From Ohtaekwangia koreensis (GTDB lineage: Bacteria; Bacteroidota; Bacteroidia; Cytophagales; Cyclobacteriaceae), in the NCBI RefSeq assembly GCF_900167975.1, contig NZ_FUZU01000004.1, forward strand, positions 496,001 to 560,000: a DNA stretch of 64,000 nucleotides, read 5' to 3'. This document shows positions 52,786-61,399 of the stretch, piece by piece (position 1 is the stretch's first letter; each line of letters opens with the position of its first letter). The position numbers and the translations under genes are program-made. Under the pieces are notes generated by a model, which made no database searches, was not told where the DNA came from, and worked only from the letters and a program-made list of their open reading frames with translations.

Positions 52786-53310
52786 TTATTGTCTCCACAT
52801 AAAAAATATCAGCGTAAGAAATTCGCCCAGATGTTCACGAAGTACACTCAGGGCTTTCGACATCTGCGCTTCAACCGTCTTGATGGAGATTCCCATTTTC
52901 TCTGCGATTTGTGCATACTTCAAGCCTTCCATACGATTCAACTCGAAAACCATTCTGCATTTTTCAGGCAATGATTGGATGCCGATTTCAATTTCACGCT
53001 CAAGTTCGGAAGTCTCCAGCGATGTGTTGTTTTCCACCAACGCCTCCTCTTTCACATTTTCAAGTATAACATGCTTTTTATTATCGCGGATGTGATTGAG
53101 ACTTCGATTTCGCACCGCTGTATATAGATAGCTTCGATAATTCGTATCCGAAGGAAGTGTATCAAATTTTTCCCAAACGGTAACAAATACATCGTGCACC
53201 AAGCCTTTTGCCTCATCCCAGTCTCCTACATACTTGAATGAAAAACTGCAGAGTGGTTTGAATAACTCTCTGAACAATTGTTCGAACGTATTTAAGTTCT
53301 TATCTGCCAA
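52786..53310 (-). CDS. ECF RNA polymerase sigma-70 factor
   Basis: 174 residues. Region 2 (FEQLFRELFKPLCSFSFKYVGD ... RSYLYTAVRNRSLNHIRD, about 8-75) and region 4 with a helix-turn-helix (LPEKCRMVFELNRMEGLKYAQIAEKMGISIKTVEAQMSKAL, about 115-155; given here as family evidence in part: KYAQIAEKMGISIKTVEAQM). It belongs to the expanded Bacteroidota ECF group tied to FecR and STN receptors. It is first in the sigma-fecR-receptor-DUF4249 operon and probably directs its own transcription. Confidence 0.93.
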   Translation of the reverse strand: MADKNLNTFEQLFRELFKPLCSFSFKYVGDWDEAKGLVHDVFVTVWEKFDTLPSDTNYRSYLYTAVRNRSLNHIRDNKKHVILENVKEEALVENNTSLETSELEREIEIGIQSLPEKCRMVFELNRMEGLKYAQIAEKMGISIKTVEAQMSKALSVLREHLGEFLTLIFFMWRQ

Positions 53311-53521
53311 GATTCCGATGGCTTGTTAGGCTTTATTAAACTTAAAGATATTAAAAATAAACATCTGCCATCGCTCGTTATTACGCGACAAAGACCAGAA
53401 TAAACATTGCATTATTGAATCTAAAAAAATAAGGTCGCAGAAAATATGCTTAGCGGCCGAATTGTCTTATCTTTTAGAATTATTGATAGCACAATGCTAT
53501 CCGGTCGATAAACCTGAACCT

Positions 53522-54649
53522 GTGAAAGTAAACGAACAAGTAAAATTTGCCAAAGACTATACTGGTTTCTACGCCAAGGTAAGAGAACGCGCAGACCATT
53601 ATTTTACCAGCAAAAACTTATCGCGCAACGCAGACGCGCTCATGATTTTCAAAACTGTATTTTTCCTAGGAGGCACATTCAGTTTATACTTGCTCATTCT
53701 ATCCGATTCATTTTCATTATGGACGATGTTCGCGATGGCGATCGGCTTAGGAGTTTTCTCTGCGTTCATCGGCTTCAATGTATGCCATGACGCTATACAT
53801 GGCTCGTACTCTTCCAATACTTTTGTGAATACAGCCCTCGGATCAATCTTTAACCTGATCGGTGCCAATGTATACAACTGGAAGATCTCTCATAATTTAG
53901 TTCACCATACGTTTACTAACATTCATGAACATGACGATGATCTTGTGGTGGCGCCTGGCCTGGTGACGGTATGTCCTCAGGAATCACCATTGCCCATTCA
54001 ACGTTACCAACATTTCTATGCCTTCCTGCTTTATGGAATGGCAAGTTTAGCGTGGATCTTCGCGAAAGACTATATTAAGTTTTTCCAAAGTAAAATTGGC
54101 AGTCACGCAACACCACGCCATCCGCGCATCGAGCTTTTCAAACTCTTCTTCTTTAAAATACTATACTATATATTGGTTATTGTATTGCCTTTGATGTTGA
54201 TTGATTCCATTACCTGGTGGCAATTCGCGATTGGATTTGTATGTATGCAAATGGCAAAAGGTTTTGTGTTGGGATTAGTCTTTCAACTTGCTCATATCGT
54301 GGAAGGACTGGAGTTTCCTGAGCCTGATACATCCGGACAAATGGAAGATGCATGGGCAGCCCATCAGATGCGTACTACAGCCAACTTCGGAGTACAGAAT
54401 TTCTTTACCTGCTTTTTCTGTGGTGGACTCAATATGCAGATCGAGCATCATTTATTCCCGAAGGTTTGCCATACACATTACCGCGCATTATCCGCGATTG
54501 TAAAGAGCACCGCGCACGAATATGGTTTGCCGTATTTTGAAAACGACTCTTTCTCTACAGCACTCGCGTCACATTACCGCCTCTTGCGGAAGTTCGGCAA
54601 GGAAGCTTTGGACAGCAACTCTATCCGGGCAAAGGAACTCGTAGTCTAA
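53522..54649 (+). CDS. front-end-type fatty acid desaturase
   Basis: About 375 residues from GTG 53522 (MKVNEQVKFAKDYTGFYAKV), the start that best fits relatives; TTG at 53462 would add 20 residues. The three His boxes are HDAIHGS, HNLVHHT and QIEHHLFP. The Gln at the start of box 3 is typical of front-end (delta-5/6-type) acyl desaturases, but there is no cytochrome b5 domain. Four membrane helices in two pairs. It introduces a double bond into membrane fatty acids, probably for fluidity. It is followed by a hairpin. Confidence 0.9.
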   Translation: MKVNEQVKFAKDYTGFYAKVRERADHYFTSKNLSRNADALMIFKTVFFLGGTFSLYLLILSDSFSLWTMFAMAIGLGVFSAFIGFNVCHDAIHGSYSSNTFVNTALGSIFNLIGANVYNWKISHNLVHHTFTNIHEHDDDLVVAPGLVTVCPQESPLPIQRYQHFYAFLLYGMASLAWIFAKDYIKFFQSKIGSHATPRHPRIELFKLFFFKILYYILVIVLPLMLIDSITWWQFAIGFVCMQMAKGFVLGLVFQLAHIVEGLEFPEPDTSGQMEDAWAAHQMRTTANFGVQNFFTCFFCGGLNMQIEHHLFPKVCHTHYRALSAIVKSTAHEYGLPYFENDSFSTALASHYRLLRKFGKEALDSNSIRAKELVV

Positions 54650-55263
54650 AACAAAATATACTTCCTTACCAATCTCTCTCTAGGGAGATTGGTAGGAATT
54701 CTTACTCAACTATTCTGTATTCAGTAATTCTTCTATAGTACTTCTGCAAAGGTTACCGATTTTGAATTTGCTCAACTCGTGTTAACTGAATCTAAAGAAC
54801 TCTCTCTTCTCATACTACATAGGTATACGGTCCAGTGATTGGGACGCGAGTATGATCTGATCTATAAAGACATTTTTCTTAAACATTTTTAAGCTGCTCT
54901 CATCAGTATACTGATCTGTGACTCCGTAAATCCACCGAGGTACTTACGTGTAGTAAGACTTACATTTTATATAATTTTTCAAAAATCAAGTTTAACCTTA
55001 CAATGATTGTATACATGCCGTTAGCATAAATATACCTTGGGCCTAATGTTAGATTTTTGCGAAAGAGTTTTCATAATCACTATACCCCACCTTGAAATAC
55101 GGATTCGCCTCAAAGCATTTATCATTAGATAATAAATAAGCTAACATTATTTACTGAGAAGATTCACTGAAATATAACAGGAGCACTGATATATATAGCA
55201 AGGTGTTTCAGCAAACAAGAGAGTAATAAATAAATTAAGATATAAAATTTAGGAATTGGCTTT
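54650..55263. other. 614-base intergenic region
   Basis: After the desaturase comes a hairpin (54667-54694). The rest, 54700-55260, is AT-rich with no ORF that resembles a protein, no tRNA-like fold and no repeats that I can see. No exact TAnnTTTG word precedes the CHASE3-GAF gene; TAGATTTTTG near 55050 is one base too long. A small RNA cannot be excluded. Confidence 0.5.
54667..54694 (+). terminator. hairpin after the desaturase gene
   Basis: TACCAATCTC / GAGATTGGTA, 10-bp perfect stem with an 8-base loop, 18 bases after the desaturase stop. The following sequence (GGAATTCTT) is only weakly T-rich, so it may be a weak terminator or an mRNA 3'-end stabiliser. Confidence 0.6.
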
Positions 55264-56835
55264 ATGAAAAAAAAGATAGAAGGGTATATCCGGAAACATA
55301 TAATTGTATTTTCTATAGGTTTAATAGCTACGTTGTTGGTGATAAACATTGTGTTTATGTTTCGAAACAAGGAGAGCATTGTTAAGAATAACAATATTCG
55401 GGAAGATGCGGACGCTATCATCAAAGATGTTGATCGGCTTATAACTTTTTTGAATGTTATAGACCTTGGTGTAAGAGCCTATGGTGTTACCAAGAAACCC
55501 GAAATGCTGGCGACTACAACAAACGGAATAAAATATTTATGGCCGCATTTTGAAAGCCTCGAGCAAAGACTTGTAAAGGAAGGCTACGATGTAACACAAT
55601 TTAAGGTACTTGAGAAAACATACCGTGACTATGTCGATTTCAACATGAAGATGGTAGAAATGGCGGATCTCGATAGCAGCGAAGTATTTAAAAGCATGAT
55701 GATGGAAGACCGGGGAATGATCGCCTGGACAAAAACACATGAGATCGGTGGAAAGATTATCGAATTTGAAAAGGCGAAGAGTCTTGCCGCCGAAGTGAGC
55801 TATCAGTCGGCTGTTGAAAACAATCTATACCTCCAATTTCTTATACTTCTGATTGGATTTCCAACTCTCGGTTTTATTGTTTATAAAATGATAAACGATA
55901 ACCGTGCGCGGCAGAGATTATTGATTGAACTGGAAGAGAATAACCGGAAGTATGTATTTAATCCGGGCACAGATATACATTTCAATGACCAGCAGGAATT
56001 GATTGCAAACTCCATCCGAAACCTTCAGCATGCCAGTGAATTTATCGAACATATAGCGGACGGCAATTATTCTACCGAGTGGGCAGCACTGAGTGAGGAC
56101 AACAAAGCAATCAATGAGACAAGCCTTGCCGGAAGACTTACCAAGATGAGAGACCAGTTGAGACAGATGAAGCGTGAGGAAGAAACGCGTCTATGGAGTA
56201 ACGAAGGATTAACTAAAATTTCAGAAACGGTAAGAAATCATCAGAATGATCTCAAGGTTCTATCCGATGAGGTCGTAAGATTTTTAACGAAATATATGGG
56301 AGCTCAGCAGGGCGGACTATTTATTTTGAAGAGTGATGATGAGCAAGGCGAATACCTGGAGCTCGCAGCGTGTCATGCTTATGACAGAAAGAAATTTCTG
56401 GAGCGCAAGATTAATATAGGTGTAGGTCTGGTAGGACAAACATTTTTGGAAGGAGAAACTACGATGCTGACGAAACTTCCGCAAGGCTATACCTATATAA
56501 CTTCTGGTATGGGCGAAACTACACCCAGTTGTGTTGTGATTGTTCCGATGAAATACAATGACAAAATCGAGGCCATTATAGAAATAGCCGGACTTGAGAA
56601 ATTTGAGAAACATCAAGTCCATTTCCTTGAGAAAGCTGGCGAGTTTGTTGCCTCTGCATTACAGAGTGTAAGAACAACCGAGAAAATGAAAACACTGTTG
56701 GCAGCTTCACAACAACATGCCGAAGAAATGCGCGCCACAGAAGAAGAACTGCGACAGAATATGGAAGAACTGATTGCCACGCAAGAGACGCTGATGCGCA
56801 AGCAGGCCAATGCTGCTCAGCTGCACGAGAACTAA
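55264..56835 (+). CDS. CHASE3-GAF membrane receptor without output domain
   Basis: 523 residues. First membrane helix (about 14-33), an extracytoplasmic helical domain of CHASE3 type (about 34-180), second helix (about 190-210), a HAMP-like linker (to about 290), a GAF domain (about 320-480; LKVLSDEVVRFLTKYMGAQQGGLF, INIGVGLVGQTFLEGETTML), then a coiled coil (MRATEEELRQNMEELIATQETL). In relatives that coiled coil usually leads into a PAS and histidine kinase or other output. Here it stops about 10 residues later. It may act through a partner or may be a truncated receptor. A strong terminator follows. Confidence 0.82.
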   Translation: MKKKIEGYIRKHIIVFSIGLIATLLVINIVFMFRNKESIVKNNNIREDADAIIKDVDRLITFLNVIDLGVRAYGVTKKPEMLATTTNGIKYLWPHFESLEQRLVKEGYDVTQFKVLEKTYRDYVDFNMKMVEMADLDSSEVFKSMMMEDRGMIAWTKTHEIGGKIIEFEKAKSLAAEVSYQSAVENNLYLQFLILLIGFPTLGFIVYKMINDNRARQRLLIELEENNRKYVFNPGTDIHFNDQQELIANSIRNLQHASEFIEHIADGNYSTEWAALSEDNKAINETSLAGRLTKMRDQLRQMKREEETRLWSNEGLTKISETVRNHQNDLKVLSDEVVRFLTKYMGAQQGGLFILKSDDEQGEYLELAACHAYDRKKFLERKINIGVGLVGQTFLEGETTMLTKLPQGYTYITSGMGETTPSCVVIVPMKYNDKIEAIIEIAGLEKFEKHQVHFLEKAGEFVASALQSVRTTEKMKTLLAASQQHAEEMRATEEELRQNMEELIATQETLMRKQANAAQLHEN

Positions 56836-56893
56836 AGTATAGCTGTATAGCTAGCGCTTGCAGTCGCACAGACACCTACAAGTCAAAAAAATC

Positions 56894-56937
56894 ATGAAAG
56901 AAGCAGGCTCGATTAATTTCGGGTCTGCTTTTTTCAT
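56894..56937 (+). terminator. 19-bp terminator after the CHASE3-GAF gene
   Basis: A 19-bp stem with three G-U pairs, from ATGAAAGAAGCAGGCTCGA to TCGGGTCTGCTTTTTTCAT, with a 6-base loop. The 3' arm contains a TTTTTT run, and the stem lies 58 bases after the stop. Confidence 0.82.
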
Positions 56938-56990
56938 AGATGACCGGCAACCAGGTACGCAATTCTTTTCAACTTTTTTGCCTGGTAATC

Positions 56991-57021
56991 TTTGTAAACC
57001 ATGCAGAAAATATTACGTTTG
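56991..57021 (+). promoter_or_regulatory. promoter of the tRNA(CAT) gene
   Basis: TTTG at 56991-56994, exactly 19 bases, then TACGTTTG at 57014-57021, a full match to the TTTG-N19-TAnnTTTG promoter of Bacteroidota. The predicted start is about 57028, 9 bases before the tRNA 5' end. Confidence 0.8.
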
Positions 57022-57036
57022 CAATCCTAAAATTTA

Positions 57037-57110
57037 GGGCCCATAGCTCAGCTGGTTAGAGCACCTGACTCATAATCAGGGGGTCGCTGGATCGTGCCCA
57101 GCTGGGCCCA
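57037..57110 (+). tRNA. tRNA with CAT anticodon (Met elongator or Ile2)
   Basis: A full cloverleaf: acceptor GGGCCCA/TGGGCCC, D stem GCTC/GAGC, anticodon stem CCTGA/TCAGG with loop CTCATAA (CAT at 57071-57073), 5-base variable loop, T stem GCTGG/CCAGC. CCA is not encoded. The G1-C72 pair rules out the usual initiator. Telling tRNA-Met from lysidine-modified tRNA-Ile2 needs comparison. Odd: the T loop is ATCGTGC, not TTCGANY; T54 is A and A58 is T, so both bases of the conserved T54-A58 pair are exchanged. Its own promoter and terminator flank it. Confidence 0.93.
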
Positions 57111-57120
57111 CTTAAAAATC

Positions 57121-57149
57121 AGCCACTTACATTGTCCATGTAAGTGGCT
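57121..57149. terminator. terminator after the tRNA gene
   Basis: Perfect 12-bp stem AGCCACTTACAT / ATGTAAGTGGCT with a 5-base loop, followed by TTTTTATTT and preceded by AAAAATC. It begins 11 bases after the tRNA and can also stop the converging ArsC-like gene. Confidence 0.9.
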
Positions 57150-57176
57150 TTTTATTTCCGTTACCTCGTGTCAACG

Positions 57177-57527
57177 TTATTTCGCGAATACTTTCTTATA
57201 CTCCTGCTCATCAAAGCCCAGCGCGATAACTTTTCCTTCGCGCTCGATCAGGGGACGTTTGATCACACTGGTCTTTTCTTTCATCAAGGCCACAGCCGCG
57301 GATTCATTTTTTACATTGGCTTGAACGGCTTCGTCCAGTTGCCTCCACGTTGTGCCGCGCTTGTTTACCAGGCTCTCCCACCCTACCTGTTTACTCCAGT
57401 CCTTTAACTTTGCATCGGTGATACCTTTCGCTTTGTAATCATGAAATTCGAATTCAACGTTATGTTTCTTTAACCAGTCCAAAGCAGATTTCACCGTATT
57501 GCAGTTTTTAATTCCGTAAATGATCAT
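57177..57527 (-). CDS. ArsC/Spx-family thioredoxin-fold protein (YffB type)
   Basis: 116 residues. Single active Cys in GIKNCNTVKSALDWL (C10, C-x3-K pattern), IKRPLIEREGKVIALGFDEQEY near the C-terminus, the Arg of KRPL being typical. This is the YffB branch of arsenate reductase-like proteins, whose natural function is unclear; many are not arsenate reductases. There are no ars genes nearby. It converges on the tRNA and is divergent from the aminopeptidase gene. Confidence 0.9.
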   Translation of the reverse strand: MIIYGIKNCNTVKSALDWLKKHNVEFEFHDYKAKGITDAKLKDWSKQVGWESLVNKRGTTWRQLDEAVQANVKNESAAVALMKEKTSVIKRPLIEREGKVIALGFDEQEYKKVFAK

Positions 57528-57574
57528 AGCGGTTCAATAAAAAATATAGTAGTTTGTCTTTCAAATCCGAAGGT

Positions 57575-59443
57575 ATGAAGATAACAAACATCACAAAACT
57601 AAGCTGCCTGCTGGCACTTTCTCTGTTCATCTCCTGCCAGTCGAAACACACAACTGAAACTGTAATGAAACCAAACGATCCACATTCATACGCACAACCC
57701 GGTATAGCCCGCGTAAAACATTTACACTGGAAAGCTTCTGTTGATTTCGATAAGAAGATGATCACTGCAGTGGCTACATGGACTATAGAAGCCAACGCTG
57801 ATGCTGACCTCATTACATTTGATATAAAAGGACTCGCCATTGAGAAAGTAACGCTGAATAAAACTATAGCAACAGAATATAGACTATCGGAATACGATTC
57901 TATTTTCGGACAAGCACTTGCTATACTATTGAAACCCGGAACCACAGAAGTATCAATCTCCTATCACACCAATCCGGACGCGGAAGCGTTGCAATGGTTG
58001 AGTCCACAGCAAACGGCTGGAAAGAAGTATCCATTTCTCTTCACACAGTCACAGGCTATATTAGCCAGAAGCTGGGTACCTTGCCAGGATTCCCCCGGAG
58101 TACGCTTTACATACGATGCGGAAGTCACCGTTCCTAAAGATCTGTTGGCTTTGATGAGTGCTTCCAATCCACAATCAAAAAACGATACCGGCATATATAC
58201 TTTTGAAATGAAGCAGCCGATACCCTCGTATCTGCTGGCGTTGTCGGTGGGAGACCTTTCTTTTAAACCGATCAGTTCACGATGTGGTATATATGCTGAA
58301 CCTTCCCTCGTGGATACAAGCGCCTGGGAGTTTGCTGATCTTGAAAAAATGATTGCCGGTGCGGAAGAGCTCTATGGTAAATATCAATGGGATCGTTATG
58401 ATGTATTGGTATTGCCACCCAGTTTTCCATTTGGAGGAATGGAGAACCCGCGGCTCACATTTGCAACGCCCACTATATTGGCCGGTGACCGCTCCCTCAC
58501 TTCCCTCATTGCGCATGAACTGGCACACAGCTGGTCTGGCAATCTTGTTACCAATGCTACCTGGGACGATTTCTGGCTGAACGAAGGATTTACTGTATAC
58601 TTCGAAACGCGCATCATGGAGAAACTATATGGTAAGGATTATGCAGAGATGCTGGCATCCCTCAATCTGCAAGGACTTCATGAAGAAATAAAATCGCTTA
58701 CCGAAGCAGGCAATTCTGCCGATACAAAACTAAAGCTTCACCTGGAAGGAAGAAGTCCTGATGATGGAGTAACGGAGATCGCCTATAACAAAGGATATTA
58801 TTTCCTGCGCACGATCGAAGAACAAAATGGTCGCGATAAATTTGATCAGTTTATAAAGGATTACTTTACAGAGAATGCTTTCAAAGTAATGACCACGGAA
58901 GAGTTTATTCCGTTTATCAAAAATTATTATCAGCAAAAATTCAATATAGCTTTATCGGATACATTGTTCAATGACTGGATATATACCGAGGGACTTCCAT
59001 CTTATTGCCCTGCGCCTGTATCAGATCGTTTCAAGAAGGTTGACGAAACGCTTACGCAATGGAAAGCGGGCACTGCCATTCCACCTTCATCTATAGCAAC
59101 CTGGAGTACACACGAGTGGTTGCACTTTCTGAAAAACTTACCAGATACACTTGATCAAAAACAAATTGCAGCGATTGACGACCTTGGTAAATTTACGGCC
59201 TCCGGGAACTCAGAGATCATTACAGCCTGGGGAGTGATCGCGATTCGCAATCAGTATAAAAAAATGTATCCGAAAATTGAAACATTCCTGATCAACACGG
59301 GACGCAGAAAATTCCTGATGCCGCTATACAGTGAGTTAATCAAAACGCCTGAAGGTAAAAAGCTTGCGTTAGATATATATAGCAAGGCACGTCCGAATTA
59401 TCATTTTGTGGCCATCAGTAGTCTGGACAAGTTGTTGAAATAA
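57575..59443 (+). CDS. M1-family lipoprotein aminopeptidase (LTA4 hydrolase-like)
   Basis: About 622 residues from ATG 57575, which starts a lipoprotein signal (LFISC, Cys21); a TTG at 57554 is less likely. Substrate-anchoring FGGMENP precedes the zinc site H314-E-L-A-H318 with E337 in WLNEGF. The C-terminal helical domain is of the leukotriene-A4-hydrolase type. It removes N-terminal residues from peptides, in the periplasm or on the outer membrane. It ends at a long hairpin shared with the converging DAHP synthase gene. Confidence 0.94.
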   Translation: MKITNITKLSCLLALSLFISCQSKHTTETVMKPNDPHSYAQPGIARVKHLHWKASVDFDKKMITAVATWTIEANADADLITFDIKGLAIEKVTLNKTIATEYRLSEYDSIFGQALAILLKPGTTEVSISYHTNPDAEALQWLSPQQTAGKKYPFLFTQSQAILARSWVPCQDSPGVRFTYDAEVTVPKDLLALMSASNPQSKNDTGIYTFEMKQPIPSYLLALSVGDLSFKPISSRCGIYAEPSLVDTSAWEFADLEKMIAGAEELYGKYQWDRYDVLVLPPSFPFGGMENPRLTFATPTILAGDRSLTSLIAHELAHSWSGNLVTNATWDDFWLNEGFTVYFETRIMEKLYGKDYAEMLASLNLQGLHEEIKSLTEAGNSADTKLKLHLEGRSPDDGVTEIAYNKGYYFLRTIEEQNGRDKFDQFIKDYFTENAFKVMTTEEFIPFIKNYYQQKFNIALSDTLFNDWIYTEGLPSYCPAPVSDRFKKVDETLTQWKAGTAIPPSSIATWSTHEWLHFLKNLPDTLDQKQIAAIDDLGKFTASGNSEIITAWGVIAIRNQYKKMYPKIETFLINTGRRKFLMPLYSELIKTPEGKKLALDIYSKARPNYHFVAISSLDKLLK

Positions 59444-59471
59444 TATATAAAATAGAAATAGCATATATACC

Positions 59472-59525
59472 GCTGTTGGAAGTTTGCAGAACGATCTATA
59501 AAGGTTCTGCAAACTCTCCAGCAGC
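59472..59525. terminator. 21-bp bulged hairpin between converging genes
   Basis: Inner stem AGTTTGCAGAAC / GTTCTGCAAACT (12 bp, 11-base loop) plus outer stem GCTGTTGGA / TCCAGCAGC (9 bp, one G-U pair on the + transcript), separated by a single bulged C. A GATTTTC tract follows on the + side. Longest inverted repeat in the window. It lies between the aminopeptidase (+) and DAHP synthase (-) stops. Confidence 0.72.
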
Positions 59526-59530
59526 GATTT

Positions 59531-60541
59531 TCAAAAGCTTTGCAGCAGCGCAGCAGCTTTCTTCAAATGCGCAATCAGTGTTGCAGACTCCTCAAAATCC
59601 AACGTCTGCTGTCCATCGGAGGCAGCCTTCTCGGGCTCTTGATGTGTTTCATAAATTATACCATCCGCCCCTGCCATTACCGCTGCCAAAGCAACAGGCT
59701 CTACAAACTCGCGTATACCTATACCGTGTGAAGGATCTGCGACCACAGGTAAATGCGTTTTCTCCTTCAGAATAGGAATGGCATTTACATCCAGTGTATT
59801 TCTGCTGGCACGTTCATAGGTACGTATACCACGCTCACACAATATTAGTTTTTCATTCCCTGCTGCAAATACATATTCAGCAGAGTATAGTAATTCCTCG
59901 ATTGTTCCGGATATACCACGCTTGATCATAACAGCCTTATCAACTTTACCAAGTTCATCCAGCAAATTAAAGTTCTGCGTATTGCGTGCACCTACCTGGA
60001 ATACATCTACATAATCATACATCTCGACAATCTGGCTCACCTGCATTACTTCACTGATAATCTTGATACCAGCTTTCCTTGCCAACGTATACCACATCTT
60101 TAATCCATCTATACCCAAGCCTCTGAAAGCATACGGAGAACTGCGTGGCTTGAATACACCGCCCCGCATAATGCGCACTCCGTTCTTCACCAGGTGATCA
60201 ATCGTCTTCTGTACCTGATCTTCATTTTCAATTGAACACGGACCAGCCATGATGGACAAATTGCCATCGCCAATAAGAACACCATCACCAAGATCAATAT
60301 AGCTGCGACCAACCTTCCACTTTCGTGAGACAAGTTTATAATCATCGGATACACGATGTATATCTGATATACCCGGCAGCTGTCCGAGCTGACGGATATC
60401 AAAATCTTTTTTCCCGATAGCAACCAGGTAACTACCTCGTTGCGTTTTCACTTCCGTTGTTTTATACTCCAGACTTTTTACACGCGTGATAATAGATTCC
60501 TTGTCGGGGGTAGATATAGTGGGATTGAGTTGGATGATCAT
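59531..60541 (-). CDS. aroF: 3-deoxy-7-phosphoheptulonate (DAHP) synthase, type I-beta
   Basis: 336 residues. N-terminal ferredoxin-like (ACT-type) regulatory domain (about 1-75), then the KDO8PS-like barrel: MAGPCSIENEDQV, RGGVFKPRSSPYAFRGLG, EVMQVSQIVEMYDYVDVFQVGARNTQNF, ILCERGIRTYE, VVADPSHGIG. It condenses PEP and erythrose-4-phosphate, the entry step to aromatic amino acids. The N-terminal domain suggests feedback control by Tyr or Phe. It is the last gene of the trp-gene string, 25 bases after trpA. Confidence 0.95.
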   Translation of the reverse strand: MIIQLNPTISTPDKESIITRVKSLEYKTTEVKTQRGSYLVAIGKKDFDIRQLGQLPGISDIHRVSDDYKLVSRKWKVGRSYIDLGDGVLIGDGNLSIMAGPCSIENEDQVQKTIDHLVKNGVRIMRGGVFKPRSSPYAFRGLGIDGLKMWYTLARKAGIKIISEVMQVSQIVEMYDYVDVFQVGARNTQNFNLLDELGKVDKAVMIKRGISGTIEELLYSAEYVFAAGNEKLILCERGIRTYERASRNTLDVNAIPILKEKTHLPVVADPSHGIGIREFVEPVALAAVMAGADGIIYETHQEPEKAASDGQQTLDFEESATLIAHLKKAAALLQSF

Positions 60542-60566
60542 AGCACAGATTTTTAACGCTTACGTA

Positions 60567-61346
60567 TTATTTATTCCTTAGTGATTTGACAAACTTTTCG
60601 ATATCACCAGGTATATCTTTTGAATCTTTCAACAAGTTGATAAACGCACTTCCTACAATGGCACCGGCACTATATTGTGAAGCGTTGCTGAAGGTCGCAT
60701 GATTCGAAATTCCGAAGCCGATGAGAAACGGATTCTTCAGATTCATTTTCTGCAAGCGCTCGAAATAGTTCGTTTGCTCGGCAGTAAAATTACCTTTGGC
60801 CCCGGTAATACTGGATGCTGATACAGCATATATAAATCCTTCTGTAACCGCATCAATTTTACGAATGCGATCTTCAGATGTTGTTGGCGAAATCAAAAAT
60901 GTATTGCAAAGATTCAATGACTTGAATAAATCTTTATACTGTTCTTCAAACTCGTGTAGTGGCAAATCCGGAACAATCAATCCATCCACACCCAAAGCAG
61001 ACGCATCTTTTGCGAACTTCTCAACACCATATTGAATAACAGGATTTATATACCCCATCAGAATAATGGGAAGCGTAACAGTCTTACGCAGTTCCTTGAT
61101 TTGATCCAGGAGAAGATGCAACGTCATGCCGTTATCCAGCGCTACTTTATTACTCTCCTGGATAGTAGGTCCATCTGCAACCGGGTCCGAGAATGGTATA
61201 CCGATTTCAATAATATCAGCACCTGATTTCTGCAACGCTTGGGCTATGGCCACAGTATCGTTCAATGCCGGGAAGCCAGCCGTATAGTATACATTTAGAA
61301 TATTTCCTTTCTTCTTAGCGAATAGTTCTGTGATTCTGTTTTTCAT
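60567..61346 (-). CDS. trpA: tryptophan synthase alpha subunit
   Basis: About 259 residues from ATG 61346 (MKNRITELFAKKKGNILNVY); a longer frame to 61403 adds 19 unconserved residues overlapping trpB. It cleaves indole-3-glycerol phosphate to indole. Catalytic Glu and Asp lie in DIIEIGIPFSDPVADGPTIQ (Glu) and GVDGLIVPDLPLHE (Asp); SASSITGAKG is the phosphate loop. It works as an alpha-beta complex with the upstream trpB product. Confidence 0.96.
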   Translation of the reverse strand: MKNRITELFAKKKGNILNVYYTAGFPALNDTVAIAQALQKSGADIIEIGIPFSDPVADGPTIQESNKVALDNGMTLHLLLDQIKELRKTVTLPIILMGYINPVIQYGVEKFAKDASALGVDGLIVPDLPLHEFEEQYKDLFKSLNLCNTFLISPTTSEDRIRKIDAVTEGFIYAVSASSITGAKGNFTAEQTNYFERLQKMNLKNPFLIGFGISNHATFSNASQYSAGAIVGSAFINLLKDSKDIPGDIEKFVKSLRNK

Positions 61347-61399
61347 TTCTGTAAGATGTTGAGTATAGGATGGAAGACGAATTGATAAATTATGTATAA

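Noticed and set aside
57177-57527. Arsenate reductase as the specific function of the ArsC-like gene.
   Set aside because: It belongs to the YffB branch, and there are no ars resistance genes nearby; only the fold and single Cys are supported.
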